From Capitella teleta (lineage: Eukaryota > Annelida > Polychaeta > Capitellidae): DNA of 64,000 bases. Position 1 is the first letter of the stretch. Each line of letters begins with the position of its first letter. A program made the translations under genes and the position numbers. The stretch is taken from NCBI GenBank assembly GCA_000328365.1, contig KB296906.1:240683-304682 (forward strand), written 5' to 3'. Shown one piece after another: positions 1 to 13,000 of this stretch. The notes beneath the pieces are model-generated. The model made no database searches, had not been told where the DNA came from, and saw only the letters and a program-made list of their open reading frames with translations.

Positions 1-92
1 GCCACGCCTGCTGAGACGAGAGCAGATGAAGCAGAACCGGCTTCAGTAGGAAGCTACAAGACACACCCAACCATTCAGCCTCATCTTCTCAG
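1..92 (+). other. possible coding edge fragment (internal or near-terminal exon)
   Basis: Frame 1 of the plus strand is open from base 1 and reaches a plausible GT donor (AG|GTGGGC) at 92/93. The minus-strand frames carry stops. The inferred peptide is Ala/Glu/Pro-rich and hydrophilic, and I recognise no domain. A polypyrimidine tract with CAG at 143 could splice to a short exon that ends in a stop after six more codons. Other 16-27 nt segments bounded by AG and GT follow up to about 480. This may be the 3' end of a gene lying left of the window, or chance. Confidence 0.2.
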
Positions 93-1687
93 GTGGGCAG
101 CTTTGCCGATTTCAATGCTCTGAATTAACACTTTCATTTTCAGGTCTTGGGCTGCGGGAAGGTGAAAAAAGTAAGTTCACTTATACTGCGTCATTTTTGT
201 CAGATACTAACTAATTTTATTTTTTATAATGAAACATGGGGATTGAAACTGACGAGTTCAATCTCCATTCCAAAGGTCGGGTATCCATTTGAATTTCATG
301 AATTTCACATTTGATAACTTTTTTTCTTCTTCCATTTTTCTTTCATTTGTGCAATCATGAAGAAAGGACCTTCAACAAAAAGGTCGGTGCAATTATAAAA
401 CCTGCAATAGTATAATTATATATATAGTTATATATATTTATATATATTTTTCCTTTCCAGACTTATAATGATATTAAGGTAATTTTCCCCATCATCTATA
501 TCATCCCTAAATGCTTTCATTTAGTGAATTCTTTTAGTTTTTGGGTAAAATATTAAAGTGAATGAAATCTGCAATGATTCTCAAGTCTTAGGTTTTGCCA
601 AAAGAAGCGATTGTGTGACTTGACTGCTTTTGCCTTCCACAAGCGAGCATCATTTTACCTCACGACCTTTAGCGAAATACAATCACATCGACAGAAGCTG
701 TTATGTAACCCCTTGTGCTGAAACCCGCACTAAGTCGCATTGTCGCATTTTTAGGTTTTAATGCCTTCTAATAGCTGATACAAATCCATTCAGTTTGAAG
801 CAAAAATTATCTAAATCGGAGAAGTAGTGAAAAGTTACAGCCTGTTTAATGGGATACCGTGCAAGCAAACTCACATGATTCGTTAATTCTGTGAGTTCCC
901 ACCCATATACCTGCATCAAGACAGCCAGCCACCCGGCCTGACAGAATGTGTGAGTGGAGGAATGCGACCAACTAATAAATGCAAGGAAATTTCAACACCG
1001 GCTTAAAAATTGGAAATAGAAGGCTTAAATTCCCTAAAAAGACCCAATTACAGATTGCAATTATCATGAAATCCAGTTGCTTCAGGAAAATAATAAATGC
1101 TCACCCATACTTTCCGAATCTCCATACCGTATGTTTCTTGGGGAAGAAACTAACCGTAGGCATTGTCTTAGTTGGTCCATTCCCCAGGTTCAGGTTCGGG
1201 TTGATTGGATTAAAGTGCCTTTGTTTCGGCACTATTACAATCTGACGTTCGAGTTTCTCTTTATATCTTCTATTTCTAAAAGATATAACCTCATAAATAA
1301 TACAGTAATAACTGAAATAAAACTCAACTGGAATAACCAACCAAATAATAAGCCCAACTTCCCTCTCCCCTTCCCTAAAACAACAGAACAAACTGATAAC
1401 AAATGAAGAGATAAATAAGTGAATGAATAGATAAATAAAGAATAAAGATAAAAAGAGAAACACATAAAATGAATAAATAAATGACCAGAAGATACTCGTT
1501 GCTCTACTCATTCATAGTGCGAGAGGACGCCGCCTGGTAGCCCTCCACGTAAAATGACCGATGTAGAAGCAAGTTGTATAGTAACATAAGCATCAGCACT
1601 AGCTTGCTACTGACTAGATAACTCAAAAACAAGCCAAAAATAACAAATTATAGTAATAAAACAAACACTTTCACTCTCTCACAAACG
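93..1687. other. AT-rich non-coding stretch
   Basis: No protein family is recognisable here. A short AT dinucleotide-rich patch lies near 413-450 and A-rich low-complexity sequence at about 1380-1470. The longer open frames are hydrophobic or low-complexity translations of A/T-rich DNA on the opposite strand and are not supported as genes. Confidence 0.5.
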
Positions 1688-2037
1688 TCAGACCAGGGCC
1701 TTGCCCTCTATCTTTCTTTCTCTCTCCTCTTTCGCTCCTTCCAAATCTTTCCTACACTCCTCAACACAAATCGTTCCAGGTCCGCGGATGTTACTGCGAA
1801 CCCCAGTACTCCCTCCACCAAATCCTCCTCTCCCCTCTCCTCTCTCCATCTCCTCAACCACTCTTCTCTCCACCTCTCATACAAAACACATTCAAACAGC
1901 ACATGCCTTTCAGTCTCTTCCTCTCCGCATGTACACCGCCTCTCATCCTCTCCATACTTCCATCGTACACACTCATTCATTCTCACTGGCAAACAATCAC
2001 CTCTCATCATCAACCTCACATTTGTCGTGGGACACAC
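1688..2037 (-). mobile_element. LINE 3' remnant with zf-RVT-type zinc knuckle
   Basis: The minus strand encodes about 109 residues that contain CTCGEEETERHVLFEC, a C-x-C-x8-H-x4-C knuckle. This knuckle is typical of the extreme C-terminus of non-LTR reverse transcriptases (the zf-RVT region). A strongly basic and acidic Arg/Glu-rich tail follows, as is common in RTE/Jockey-like elements. No reverse transcriptase core is present upstream, so this is only the 3' end of a copy. Clade assignment is uncertain. Confidence 0.6.
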
Positions 2038-2238
2038 TCACACTGAAGATAGTTGTCACTGGATGGACATGTAAACTGCGCACTATGTCTGCAAACTCAG
2101 AAAGACTCAAGTTACCAATCATTTATACCATTTCCTGATTAATTGGAATGTGAAGAGCAAATTAATAAAAAGCCCTTACAAGAATTGTACATTCACCAAA
2201 TTAAATATGAAAACACAGCCTTCATGTTATCAAACAAA

Positions 2239-2244
2239 TTTATT
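2239..2244 (-). promoter_or_regulatory. polyadenylation signal of the PRKDC gene
   Basis: A minus-strand AATAAA lies about 33 nt after the PRKDC stop codon at 2277-2279, in AT-rich sequence. Position and match are as expected for the poly(A) signal, implying a very short 3' UTR. Confidence 0.5.
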
Positions 2245-2276
2245 CATAATTCTACTTCTTTTGGAATAATATCTAA

Positions 2277-4020
2277 TTACACCCACGGCTCCCATCCGGC
2301 AAATGTTCTTCCGAGGATGTTGGGGTCAGTTGCCAGGTTCAGAAGTGCTGCCACCTGCTCTTCAGAACTCAAACCATCCGCAGGGAGTCGAGCGCGGATG
2401 TCTGCTTGCTTGTCTCCCATGAGGACAATGACAAAGTACTTCAGGTACGACCCCAGCTGACCCAATGCAAGCTCAGCGCTGGAAAAGAATAAAAATAACG
2501 TTACGAAAGTTAAGGGGATATCCTACTCACCGCATCACGTGACTCGGGTTGCTGCCTTCAAGTTTTTGTCTAACGATATTCACTTTCTCTTTTGGAAACC
2601 ATTGTGAGTCCAGCGTTAATTCTGCAGAAATTTAATTTATGCGATGGGAAATAATAAAAACTGACAAATGCTCACTACTGGTGTCCTCTTTGCGATTGCT
2701 CATTGCCTGAATTTCTTTCTTTGCAGCATTCTGATAACGAGATTCTAATTACAAAGCGAAGAGAACAATCAAGAAGTCTGACCTGCCAATCGAGTGAAGG
2801 TTCTTTGATGAAGACATCCATGGTGGAGATGAGCTGCTCCTTGTGCTGCCTCAGGGCTCTCAAGGAATGCACCATCGTACCCTCAATCACCCCCTTCTCC
2901 CTCAGAGGGAGCAGAAGATTGCGCAGTTGCCGAGTCATTCGGAATGGAATCAATTCAGGAATATCCAGAAACTGGAATAATATTGTTGTGATACTGAGTT
3001 TTGTGTTTGAAGATGATTTAAATACCTGAGTGGCTGAACCGAATGCGTGGCCGAAATCAATTGCGATCATCTTTCCGTTGATCAAGTCGACCATATGGTT
3101 GGACAGATGGCGATCACCAATGCCCATGATGTACGCGCTGATGCAGTTTAAGGCATGTGATGTGGCGCAGTTGCCTCGCAGCACAAAGTACGATTCGGGG
3201 GATGAGGCCAACTTCTGGTAGGATTTCCTGTTAACAGGTCTCGTGTGATTAAACTCTGCGTTATAGCGCTATGGTTGGTCACCTGAGCATATCCCATGGA
3301 ACCATAGCTTCCCGTTTCTTGAATGCATTCAGTGTTTCATTTCTGCTGTATTTCTGGTAGCATTTTCGGTAATTCTCGATCATTTGGCGTGTATTGGAGG
3401 AATCGCCAATCCATTGGCAGAGGAGATTTGCTGGGTTATTCGGGAGGCTGAAAAAACCCCCCAAAAACACCATAAAAATAAAAGTATTTATTGACATTCA
3501 ACTAACTTTTTGTTCTGAATTTGTTCCCAGGAAACGTCTGAGCAGCCTTGGCGAAGGAAATCTTTGAGCGTACACGAATTCTTCAGCCATTCAATCATTC
3601 CCAATCTGAAAGCACAAATAAAAAGAAGAGTGATCCTTTAGGCTATGTTCTCAACAATGGAAACTTACCTCGGTGTCATGGGGATAACTTGAAAAGTTTT
3701 CAATTGCAGACGCCTCGCGTGGCAATTAGCATCATTGGCGTATATTTCATTCATCAAGTTGAACACCTGCTGCACCCTCTGATCCTGCCTCAGATCTTCA
3801 CCTCCTTTTACAAGGAACTTGTACTCTTTCTCATCATTTCCACGGATGACGATACTCTTTGGCATCCGTAGTGATCTCAAGACAGTCACCTGTGCGATAT
3901 GATAACAGACTGCATCAATGGTATAACCCCTTCTCTCACCTGGCTGTCAAAACTTGATATCTTGGCATGATATTCAGGCAACGGACACACTTCACCAGTA
4001 TACTGTCCTGGAACCAGATT
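2277..4020 (-). other. PRKDC: PIKK kinase and FATC region of DNA-PKcs
   Basis: The exons here encode the catalytic module. The N-lobe has [15 protein letters not shown] (about 3790-3810). The C-lobe has the catalytic loop GIGDRHLSN (about 3095-3125), with Asp and His in the PIKK order. The DFG segment [12 protein letters not shown] follows at about 3027-3065, interrupted by an intron right after ATQ. The last exon (2277-2478) carries the FATC end, [19 protein letters not shown] followed by [13 protein letters not shown]. All residues needed for phosphotransfer appear present, so an active kinase is inferred. Confidence 0.9.
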
Positions 4021-7000
4021 AATATCAAGATTATTCAATTGATTTAGACTATTTATGCTAACCTGGGATCTCTAAAGAGGCCTCATGATTCCCAGCTTGG
4101 AACTCTGCCAACCATTGTGAGTACTCCTTCAGTTTCCTTGGTTGTTTATTGGAGAAAGCTTTCTTCACTTTCTCCGACTTATCACTCAACCATGACAGAA
4201 CTTTCTACAAACAAATGAGAATATTATACAAATCCCTAAAATATATTATATCCCAAGAATGAAAATGAAGAACTCACCATGAAAGTCAACCCTGGAATCT
4301 TGGATCCCATTTTGCCAAAATATTCATCAAATTGGGATATGAATTGCTATATGGAAAGTATATTTATAATGACTTCTTACAGCGCCTGATTTATATTCCA
4401 AACCTTGACAAAGTCTGATCGATATGGACCCATTGAACAATCAGCTGAGTCTGAATAGAGACTGCCGTCCTCTGATTCAATACAGAGTAGCTCTTTATAC
4501 AGCTCTTGATAGCGCTCTTTCACGTAAGCCATACTGAGAGATTGACTTGAGCCTCCAGGGCCTTTTGCATTTTTCATATCCATGATCCAATCCTTAATAA
4601 ACAACATACAGTTACCATAGCAACATCACTTCAAGGACGGACCTTGATAATCACGGCTGGTTCATGCATCATCTCCAAGGAGAAGATCAACCTGTCGATC
4701 AGTGGATTCTTCGATAGCATTTGATGCAGCCTTTGGTAGAAATGAAATGAAGAGAGTATAATCAATGTAACCATGGTACCTACCTATCGCAAACACTCTT
4801 GCTTTTACTGCTAACAGCATCAGAAGTGAATTTATAATTATGGTTGCTCAATTTGAATGGGAAAACCAAAGCCTAGCATAAACAAAGTATAAGCCTTCAT
4901 GAATATTCATGATATTAGAACCTACATTTGGGTATATGTCAGCGATATTCAAGAGTATCTCATGAATCGCTGACGATTCAGGTTTGTCGAGAATTGCGCA
5001 GATTTGACTAACCCAACCGAGGAACATCCACGCCGGGATATCTCGACTCTGCGATAGAAATATAATGAAAGTCATCAGAATGCATGCAAACACAAACCTT
5101 TCGAATGAACACTTCGCGAGTTTGTGGAAATCTCTCAATAATCTGCAGAAGACGGGGAAACAGTTGGCGAGCGTCTTTTGAGGAATTCTTCATGGCGCTC
5201 AGAAGGGAAGTGACGAGAGCAAGAGGGAAGTCCTCCTCTGATTCACACTTGGTGCCGCTTATCTCATCTGTGATAATATTCGTGCATCAAAATCAAAACC
5301 AACAAAATGCCACACCATTTTCTCGTTGACGGAGGACTTGGTCACAGAAATGCACCAGCGACATGTACGCTTTGTTCACGCACACGGACTCTGGCTGTGA
5401 GGCAGCGACCCCAACTCCACTTTTGAAACTGTTGTATGCCGCTTCGTGGAGAGATGCAACAATCTAAATGTCGGGATGTCAAAGGTCGTACACAGAGCTC
5501 AGGGAGGCTTACTTCTTGGTGCGACAAAGCAGGGCTACCAACACTTTCTGTGATCTTCTCAAGTAATTTCTGGTCCAGAGCATCTATGTCTTTGACCTGA
5601 TTTTGAAGAATAGTCGCCATGGTAACCAAGTGCTCCCCCTGCAGAAGATGCTGATCACATAAAAGGGCAGCATTCAGCTTCAGTGTGGAGCTCTCGCTGC
5701 ATTTGTCTGTAATAAGCGGAGTTAGGAGGAGACTGAGAAAAGACGACAGACCTAACCGAGACGTTTCTTCACCTCGACGAGCAAGTTGAGTCGTTCCGAG
5801 GGTTCAGATCCTGAGGCACATTTGCGCTTATTCGCATTCGCATGTGAGTGAGTGAATAACACAGACAGTTCTTCAGAATCAACTACTTTAACCAACTGAA
5901 GAAAATATATTAATAAACAACCTATCCTTGCATTGAAACAAACATCTTTAGCGGATTTCAAGAGTTTTCGCGCAACAGAATGGTTCCCTTGCAAACTGGC
6001 CGCATCAACTTGAGCCAGGCTCATGACCACGCGCTGCTTGCCAAACGGATCAATCTTGGCGTCAATTGACGTCAAGTGCTCAGCAAAATGATCCATGTAG
6101 ACGTTCCTATGAGAGAATGGCAGATGGTGCAAAGAAGGGATCTGTGTCTCACCTGTTCAGAATGATGTTGTCCCAAATGACGACTGAATCCAGAAGACGA
6201 TCAGGGCTTCTAGCCTCCCATTTATGGAGAGTTCGATCAATTTGCCTGGGAAAATCTTCCCCTGAAAAAGACACACATCCACAGCTCATTAACATATAAT
6301 AAATCATCATGCATCTCTTACCTGATGTGGTTTTAATCACAGAGAGAAACTCCTGCATCTCAGTGAACTCTTGCAGTTTTTGGAGTTTGGTTGCGCGAGT
6401 GGATGTTCTTGTTGTGCTGAGGTTTGCCCAATCCTGAATGAACGCTTGTAATGACATATTTGCGTAGTGTTTTGCTTTGTCATAGAGCTCTTGGTGAATG
6501 CAAACAAGTGCCAATTCAGAACTGAACGAGCCTTCAATGAACGCTTTGTGCACAGGCGTTTTCAGTGATTCTTCGATGAAACTGAGCAAGTTGTCTTGTG
6601 ACGTGTCACCATTCAGAATCAGTTTAATCTTGCTCCTCAGCATCGGTGGGAGATAAACTTCCTGTATGACGAGGGTTTTAAAATAAATGTCAAGAAATAT
6701 TTCCGGTATCCTGCCTGGTGGTAAGTGCTGTCCCATACGGCAGATAAGGAGGAACCTTCAAGGTCACTGGTCGACAACGTTTCCACATCTCGCCACTGAG
6801 TTAAATTCTCAGCACACTGCATTAGGAAAAAAAAAAAAAAAAAAAAAAAAATGAATTTGTGAAATTCCAAAGCAATCTGTATTGAAACCTCGATACGAGA
6901 AGAATCCCACATGTTGATTTCCGCCTCAGTTGGATGTTCCCCATCATCCCATTCCTCCTTCGCCAGGCTCTGTTCGCCGACAATCCTTAGATAATTGAAA

Positions 7001-10000
7001 CCAAAAACTGTGGCATTAAACAAACCTCATTGTACAGTTGAAGAGCTGAGCGGTAGTCTCCCCGCGTCTCCGCTTCAATCGCAAGACGAGTGGCCGGTTT
7101 TGATCCAATCTGCGAACTGAAAATGCCTCGAAGCACATCGTAATCCGAGATGGATTTGTACAACCTAAGAAGAGCGACAATTTAAGCTTAAAAAAGTTGA
7201 AGATCCAATGAATACTTTGCTAGTTCAAGCCATGGTTCTGTGTCTTGGGTGATTCTGCTCGATCGATCCCGGCGTGATCGCTTGGAGGCGGGTGACTGGT
7301 CTTCTGGGCTGTGCAGCAAGCCTTCTTCAAGGAGGAGAATGCCCAGGGGTTGCTGGTCGCTCATGTTACAAACAGTGCTCACAACGCCAGGTTGTAGCTT
7401 CAGTTGCTTCGGGAATAGGTACGCGATTTCCTGTAACAGGTGTTTGGTGATAATTGGATGAATTAATACAGATTGATTTACCAGAACACAGCCAATGAAT
7501 GGAGAGAAGTACTGAGTTGATGTCTCAAGAATTTTGTTCAGACTGGATTCGATCTTGGCCACCAGAGACTGAGATTCACGTTCTGTTTTTTCAGATTCAA
7601 TTTGTGTGAAAATCGCTTGGAAAACAGCGACAAATAAGAGTTTGGCGATTGTGGAATCACGCTTGAAACAAAGAATTAAAAATAAAGGAGATCGACTTGC
7701 ATATAAAGTTCACCTGAGCCAATGCCTGCAAAGGGGCAATCAGAAATGAGTACTTGATCTGAATATCTGGGAAGTCCCCTGTTCGGTATTGTCGATACAT
7801 CGTCACTTGGTGTTCTCGCTTCATCTTTTGTTCACGCTGGATATCCTGAATTAAAAATAAAGATATAAAATATTGAAATTTTTCTATCACCATGTACCTC
7901 TCTCATCTTCTTCATGCGGACATTTCGCTTCATGAAAAATCTCGCAGTCGATTCCTGATCATGAATGAAGCGTCGTTTCAGCCTCATGATCTCTTTATTC
8001 GCCTCATCCATTGCCGAAACTTCAAAACCGAAGTGAACCAAAATCAAACATATAAATCTCTCGGCATACCTCGGACATCAGATCGCACTTTTCTCTGTCC
8101 GAATTCAGATCCAGGGGTCTTCTTAGAACTCTTAATTCTCGATGAACCAACAGTAAACATCAGCGATGATTCACTCTGAGTGGCAAGAGTGAGATTCTGG
8201 CTGTCAGAGAAAGTATCAAGGCTGCTCTGAGTCAGCCAGTTGTAAGGACCTTTCGAGGATCCTGTGTCATGGAAAAGGCATTGACAAACAGTGCGCAGTG
8301 GGTCAGTACTGACGAACCATCAGCTTGAGTTTGCGTGAACTGAGCAGCGTCTTGAGTGGCCCTGAGTTGACCGGTGGATAGACCAGCGTCAGGACTATCG
8401 TTACTTTGTGAAGACTGAGTGTCTAGGAACATTGGGGTCATGGCTGCATGCCGTTGATACCAAGTGGACGAGACAGCAAAATCCTGAAATTTGCACTCGG
8501 AAAGTGGAGTATCAAACAGGACTCGGTTGAAGTCTGAGCTTTTGGTGGTCATCTCCAGCAGGAGGTTTGTAGCATAGCTGAGATAATGCAGCTCTGTGCT
8601 AGGAGTGTACATGGCCTCCAACATGGCGACCAAACGCTCGACCGTTTCCCCTGGCAACCGAGTTTCATGGCTCCAAAAATTCTGCACGGTCAATCTAATT
8701 AACACACAGGTCAACCGTAGAAAAATTTCAGAGCAAAACTGACCGATTGGTGAGGTCGTCGTCAGATAAACCTCGCAACAGAACGTCTTTGGTGAGAGTG
8801 ATGATCTCATCTCGACTCTCGCTTTGCGCCTCATCCCTTTGAATAAATTATGATAAATTAACATGAATAATCGTTGATATCTCTTACTTGTAGTTGTCAT
8901 AGCACCACATGAGAATCTGATACATTTCTCTACGACACAAAACACTGGAAAGATCTGAGATCTCGCAGATGGCAGGAAGCAGATACAGAAGCTGACTGGC
9001 TTCCAATTTCTCCAACAAACGACGAATAATTTTCAAACTCATCAATTGTGACAGCTCATCTCTGCGATTTAAAAAAATAAACGAATATGCAAATATTTGA
9101 ATCACCAAAAATAATGAAAAATTGTAACCTTTCTCTGAGAATCCCAATGATGTTCTTATTTTTGATTTCCACAAACGCCCCTTCAATGTTCTCAATTCCA
9201 GCGGCAATGATCTCCAATGCATATGTGCGAAACACGCCATAAAGCCCAGGCAACATAAAGAGAACTTTATGAATGAAGCTGAAATCAAGAGGAACACCAA
9301 TGAGGTGGCAAGCGCTGTTGGCACAAAACAAACCGCTCAACAAACGCTGAGAAATGCTTCTGAATGCAGTGAACGCAGGTCAGAAACTGGTCCGGCTTGT
9401 TGCCATGGATACCCAGAAGCATCTTCTGAATGTTGTCGCCATAGGCACGGCACCATTCTTTATCACTTTCTGTGTTTTGTAAGGAACTCAGAGCCATGCC
9501 AACAATTTCAGCGCTGGCAGAATACACCTGTTTATCAGGCTGATTCATGTTCATGGCGAGATATTGGTAAAATCTGAAGAAAAAGAAATATAGATTGCGT
9601 ACTTATATCTGAGTAGCTATGGTCACCGATCCTTGCTGACTTCAGCATCTGGTTGCCATGGTGACAATCCGTTTGCAAGGAACACACCAACAATTTGCAG
9701 TCCGACAACATTCCGCTTGCCTTTGTCTTCGCGATCAATGAAATTCTCATAAATATCTCTGAAAACCATCAAATTATGTCGTGAAATTCATGAGTGTTTT
9801 CAACTTTACTGAGTTGGGATCCGAATGGTGGATTTCCAAGCTTCAACCAACGTCTTGAGAACTTCGAGGTTATTGCGCATAATCTGACGATTTTGATGAT
9901 AACAGTTCTGCACAATGTACTTGACCAGATGGCTGGTCATTGCAATGTCCACCGTTGTTTCCTGTGAGGCGTAAAGAATTATTATTTTTTAACCTACACG

Positions 10001-13000
10001 TAAGTGACGACACAAGTGACGTACCTCAGGAATGGCTATTTCATGCCAGGATAAAAGCGTCACTATAATATCCAGGGAAAAATAGTTCAATCCGCCCATG
10101 TTGGTTGCCAGGGCAACGAGCGGTTGAAACCAGAACGAAGCATACGGCCGGAACACGGATTCACCATTCAGTATGACCTTGGCGAGGAAAAGACGAATGT
10201 TGAGTTGAGTGTCGGAGTTCTTGATTTTATCGTGAATATTCTTCATCCAGTCAGGCATGCTGCTTGGCTTCGAACCCTGTGAAAAGGACAAAATGTGAGG
10301 ATGATTATAAAAGGTATGATTTTTTCCAATACCTTTTCAACTTCAGGCGTGATCTGATTCAGTTTCATGTGCTGCAGCAAAGCGGAAAGAGCCGCCATGC
10401 ACGGATGTTGGTTAAGAGCATCCATCTCCATCTCAATATAATGCTCTTTGAGTACAACATCCGGAACCTCCTGAAGAGAGCGCTCTTGAAATGAAACGAT
10501 GCTGAAGCCAACTCACAATTGAAGATTCTCGGCTGCGCTGATTATCAAAGCTTGAGTCAGCCGATGAAACCATCTGTTCAAGATATTTATATAATTCAAT
10601 TAAGGATATCATTTACATGTCTTACACTGCTGCCGAAGTCGAATTGTGAGACGTCTGTACTGAGGCTGCTTCCTGCCAAGTACTGAGACGCTAAGTAGTG
10701 CACAGAAGAGGCGGGGCCCGTAGGCTCGTCAGAGGGATCAACATCTCTCACTGAGGTCCGAATAGAAACAAATTTCTTGCGCCTTTCAATGGGATTCTAC
10801 AGCAAGCAAAGAATCATAGAATACAGAAGGGTCTAAGCACTGACACACCTCCATTTCGAGTGGGAATTCATACACAACGTCTTGATCCACAATGTTATTC
10901 CAATGGAGTTGATTCTGAAGAAGGATTATCCATTAGTGAGTGTACATTCTTCTTGACGGTACCTTAGCTGGGTTTTCAGTGAAAAGGAATGCAGTGTAAA
11001 ACTTCTTTTCTTTCTGCGTGCAAATCAGAGCGGCTATCAGTGTGTTGTACGCAGCGCAGTGTAAAGCACGACGCAATGGAATGAGCAGCGTCTCTCCATT
11101 CATGTTCTCTCCTTTGGTTGCGTTACTCACTCTGTAATATTAGTTAATTCATCATTTAATATTACCTAATTAGGGCCTAAAATATACTTTGTGATCGTCA
11201 GGTTCATTTCTTTGCCGGTGTCCGGTATCTTGGGACTGCAGAACGATTTGTTGATTGAAGAATCTTTCGAATTGACGTCAGTATTCGGGAGACGAGAGTA
11301 CATCACTTCCAGTAACTCAAAACATCCAATTTTGGACGTCAACTGGGCCTCGAATGCATGTTCCGGGGCCTGATTCAAAAAATAAATTTTATGATTCTTC
11401 ATCTGATTTCTAGTAAATAACCTTGGTTGGTTTCGCTTCAATAATCTTCATAATCTCTTTGATGTGTTCGCAGTAAAACTCAGTGAGGGCAGATGAGTGC
11501 ACTAAACGCATCAGAGACAGCGAGACCTTTTCACACGCAGCTCTGCGTTGGTTGTTGGTGAACCTGCCTTCCTGGGAGAATATTTTGTACGGAACATCCA
11601 ACGCTAATTTGTGTTTGTCTTTGGGAAGCCTGGAAAAGGGGAGGAAATAAGAAAACACAAATGTATATAACAGCTCCACTGACCGTTTTATGAAGCGTTG
11701 AAACGCGCTCTGAATAGCATTTTCGTGAGTGTGTTTCACTTCTTTACAGATGACGCTGATGATCAAGTTGAGTAACATCAGACTGCCAGATAACTCCATT
11801 GCAAGCAGTAACTGAAATACCGGTAGATTTATCAGATCATAACTACCAAGAACTATTACAAGCAAGCACTAACACGATCAAGAGCGGTGATATAGCATTT
11901 CTGTTGCTGAGATCCAGCATGGAACTCCAGACTGCTCATCGGGAAGCAATCAGCGACAAACTGATTCAAACAAGATCTGCAGAGAATTATTGCAATTGAT
12001 ACAATACTGAAGAGATTCAAGCACTCACTCCAATTGCTTGTTCTCCTCGGCGGGGAGATTACAAAAGAAAATGAGTAAATCCAGAACTCGAGTCTTAAAT
12101 TGAAGAGTGTTGTTTTTGTCACTGATTAAACCAAGGAACATCTTGAAAACGTAATAGAACGATTTGTTCTTCACGTCGATTATGACCGTTGAATCAATCT
12201 GCATCAGTTTGGTGAGCAGGGTGATGGCCACCATCTTTGTGTCCAAAGATGCCGTCGATTCACTCCACCAAACCGAGAGAGATGACCATTGCGATACAAT
12301 AGCCCTGCTGACCATTTTACCATGGCTACAAGAAAAAAGAATTGATACAAAAATCAAAAAAACATTTTTTTTTCTTTAACCTCTTTCTGAGGGGACGATC
12401 AGAATTAACTGACTCAGCAATTCCGATCAAGACAGAACTTAATGTTTCCCCGTTCGCTTCCAAGTGCCTCATCAAAAGCGGCACAAACTTCTCCACAGAT
12501 TTCACAAAATTCAAATTCACGACCGATTTGAAAGCAGCGTAGAAGAGTGTGCCGTGAGGTGAGCATTGCACAGATGTTGACACGCCGTGAATATTGTTTG
12601 AATTGAAAATTAGTTCCACTAAATTTTTCTCCTAAAAAATAACATCAATTACATAATATGAATCCTGTCATGTTACACTAACAGGGTATCCCATTTGGAA
12701 AGCGAGTGTTAACATCTTCTCGGCCAAAGACTGCGACACTGGAGACAAATTGACGAGCGTTGGTTTCCCATCAACCGCAGTCACCATTCCCTGTTAGCAT
12801 TAATATGAGTTCACAAATTAGTCTGAGTAACAAACTTACCATGAAGACAGTGTTGACTAAATCCTCAGCCAACTTCTCAGAAGATTTAGAAACCAGAGTG
12901 TTGGATAACAGACCAGCCGAATTCAGTTGCTCAAAACCTGACACAAGCAACCGCAACTGAATGTAGTCTTGGTTTGGCTCCAAGAGAGGGATAGGCAGCT

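Noticed and set aside
1101-1511. Hydrophobic 136-codon open frame on the minus strand
   Set aside because: Phe/Ile/Leu-rich translation of A/T-rich low-complexity DNA. No splice context, no homology, overlapping open frames on both strands.
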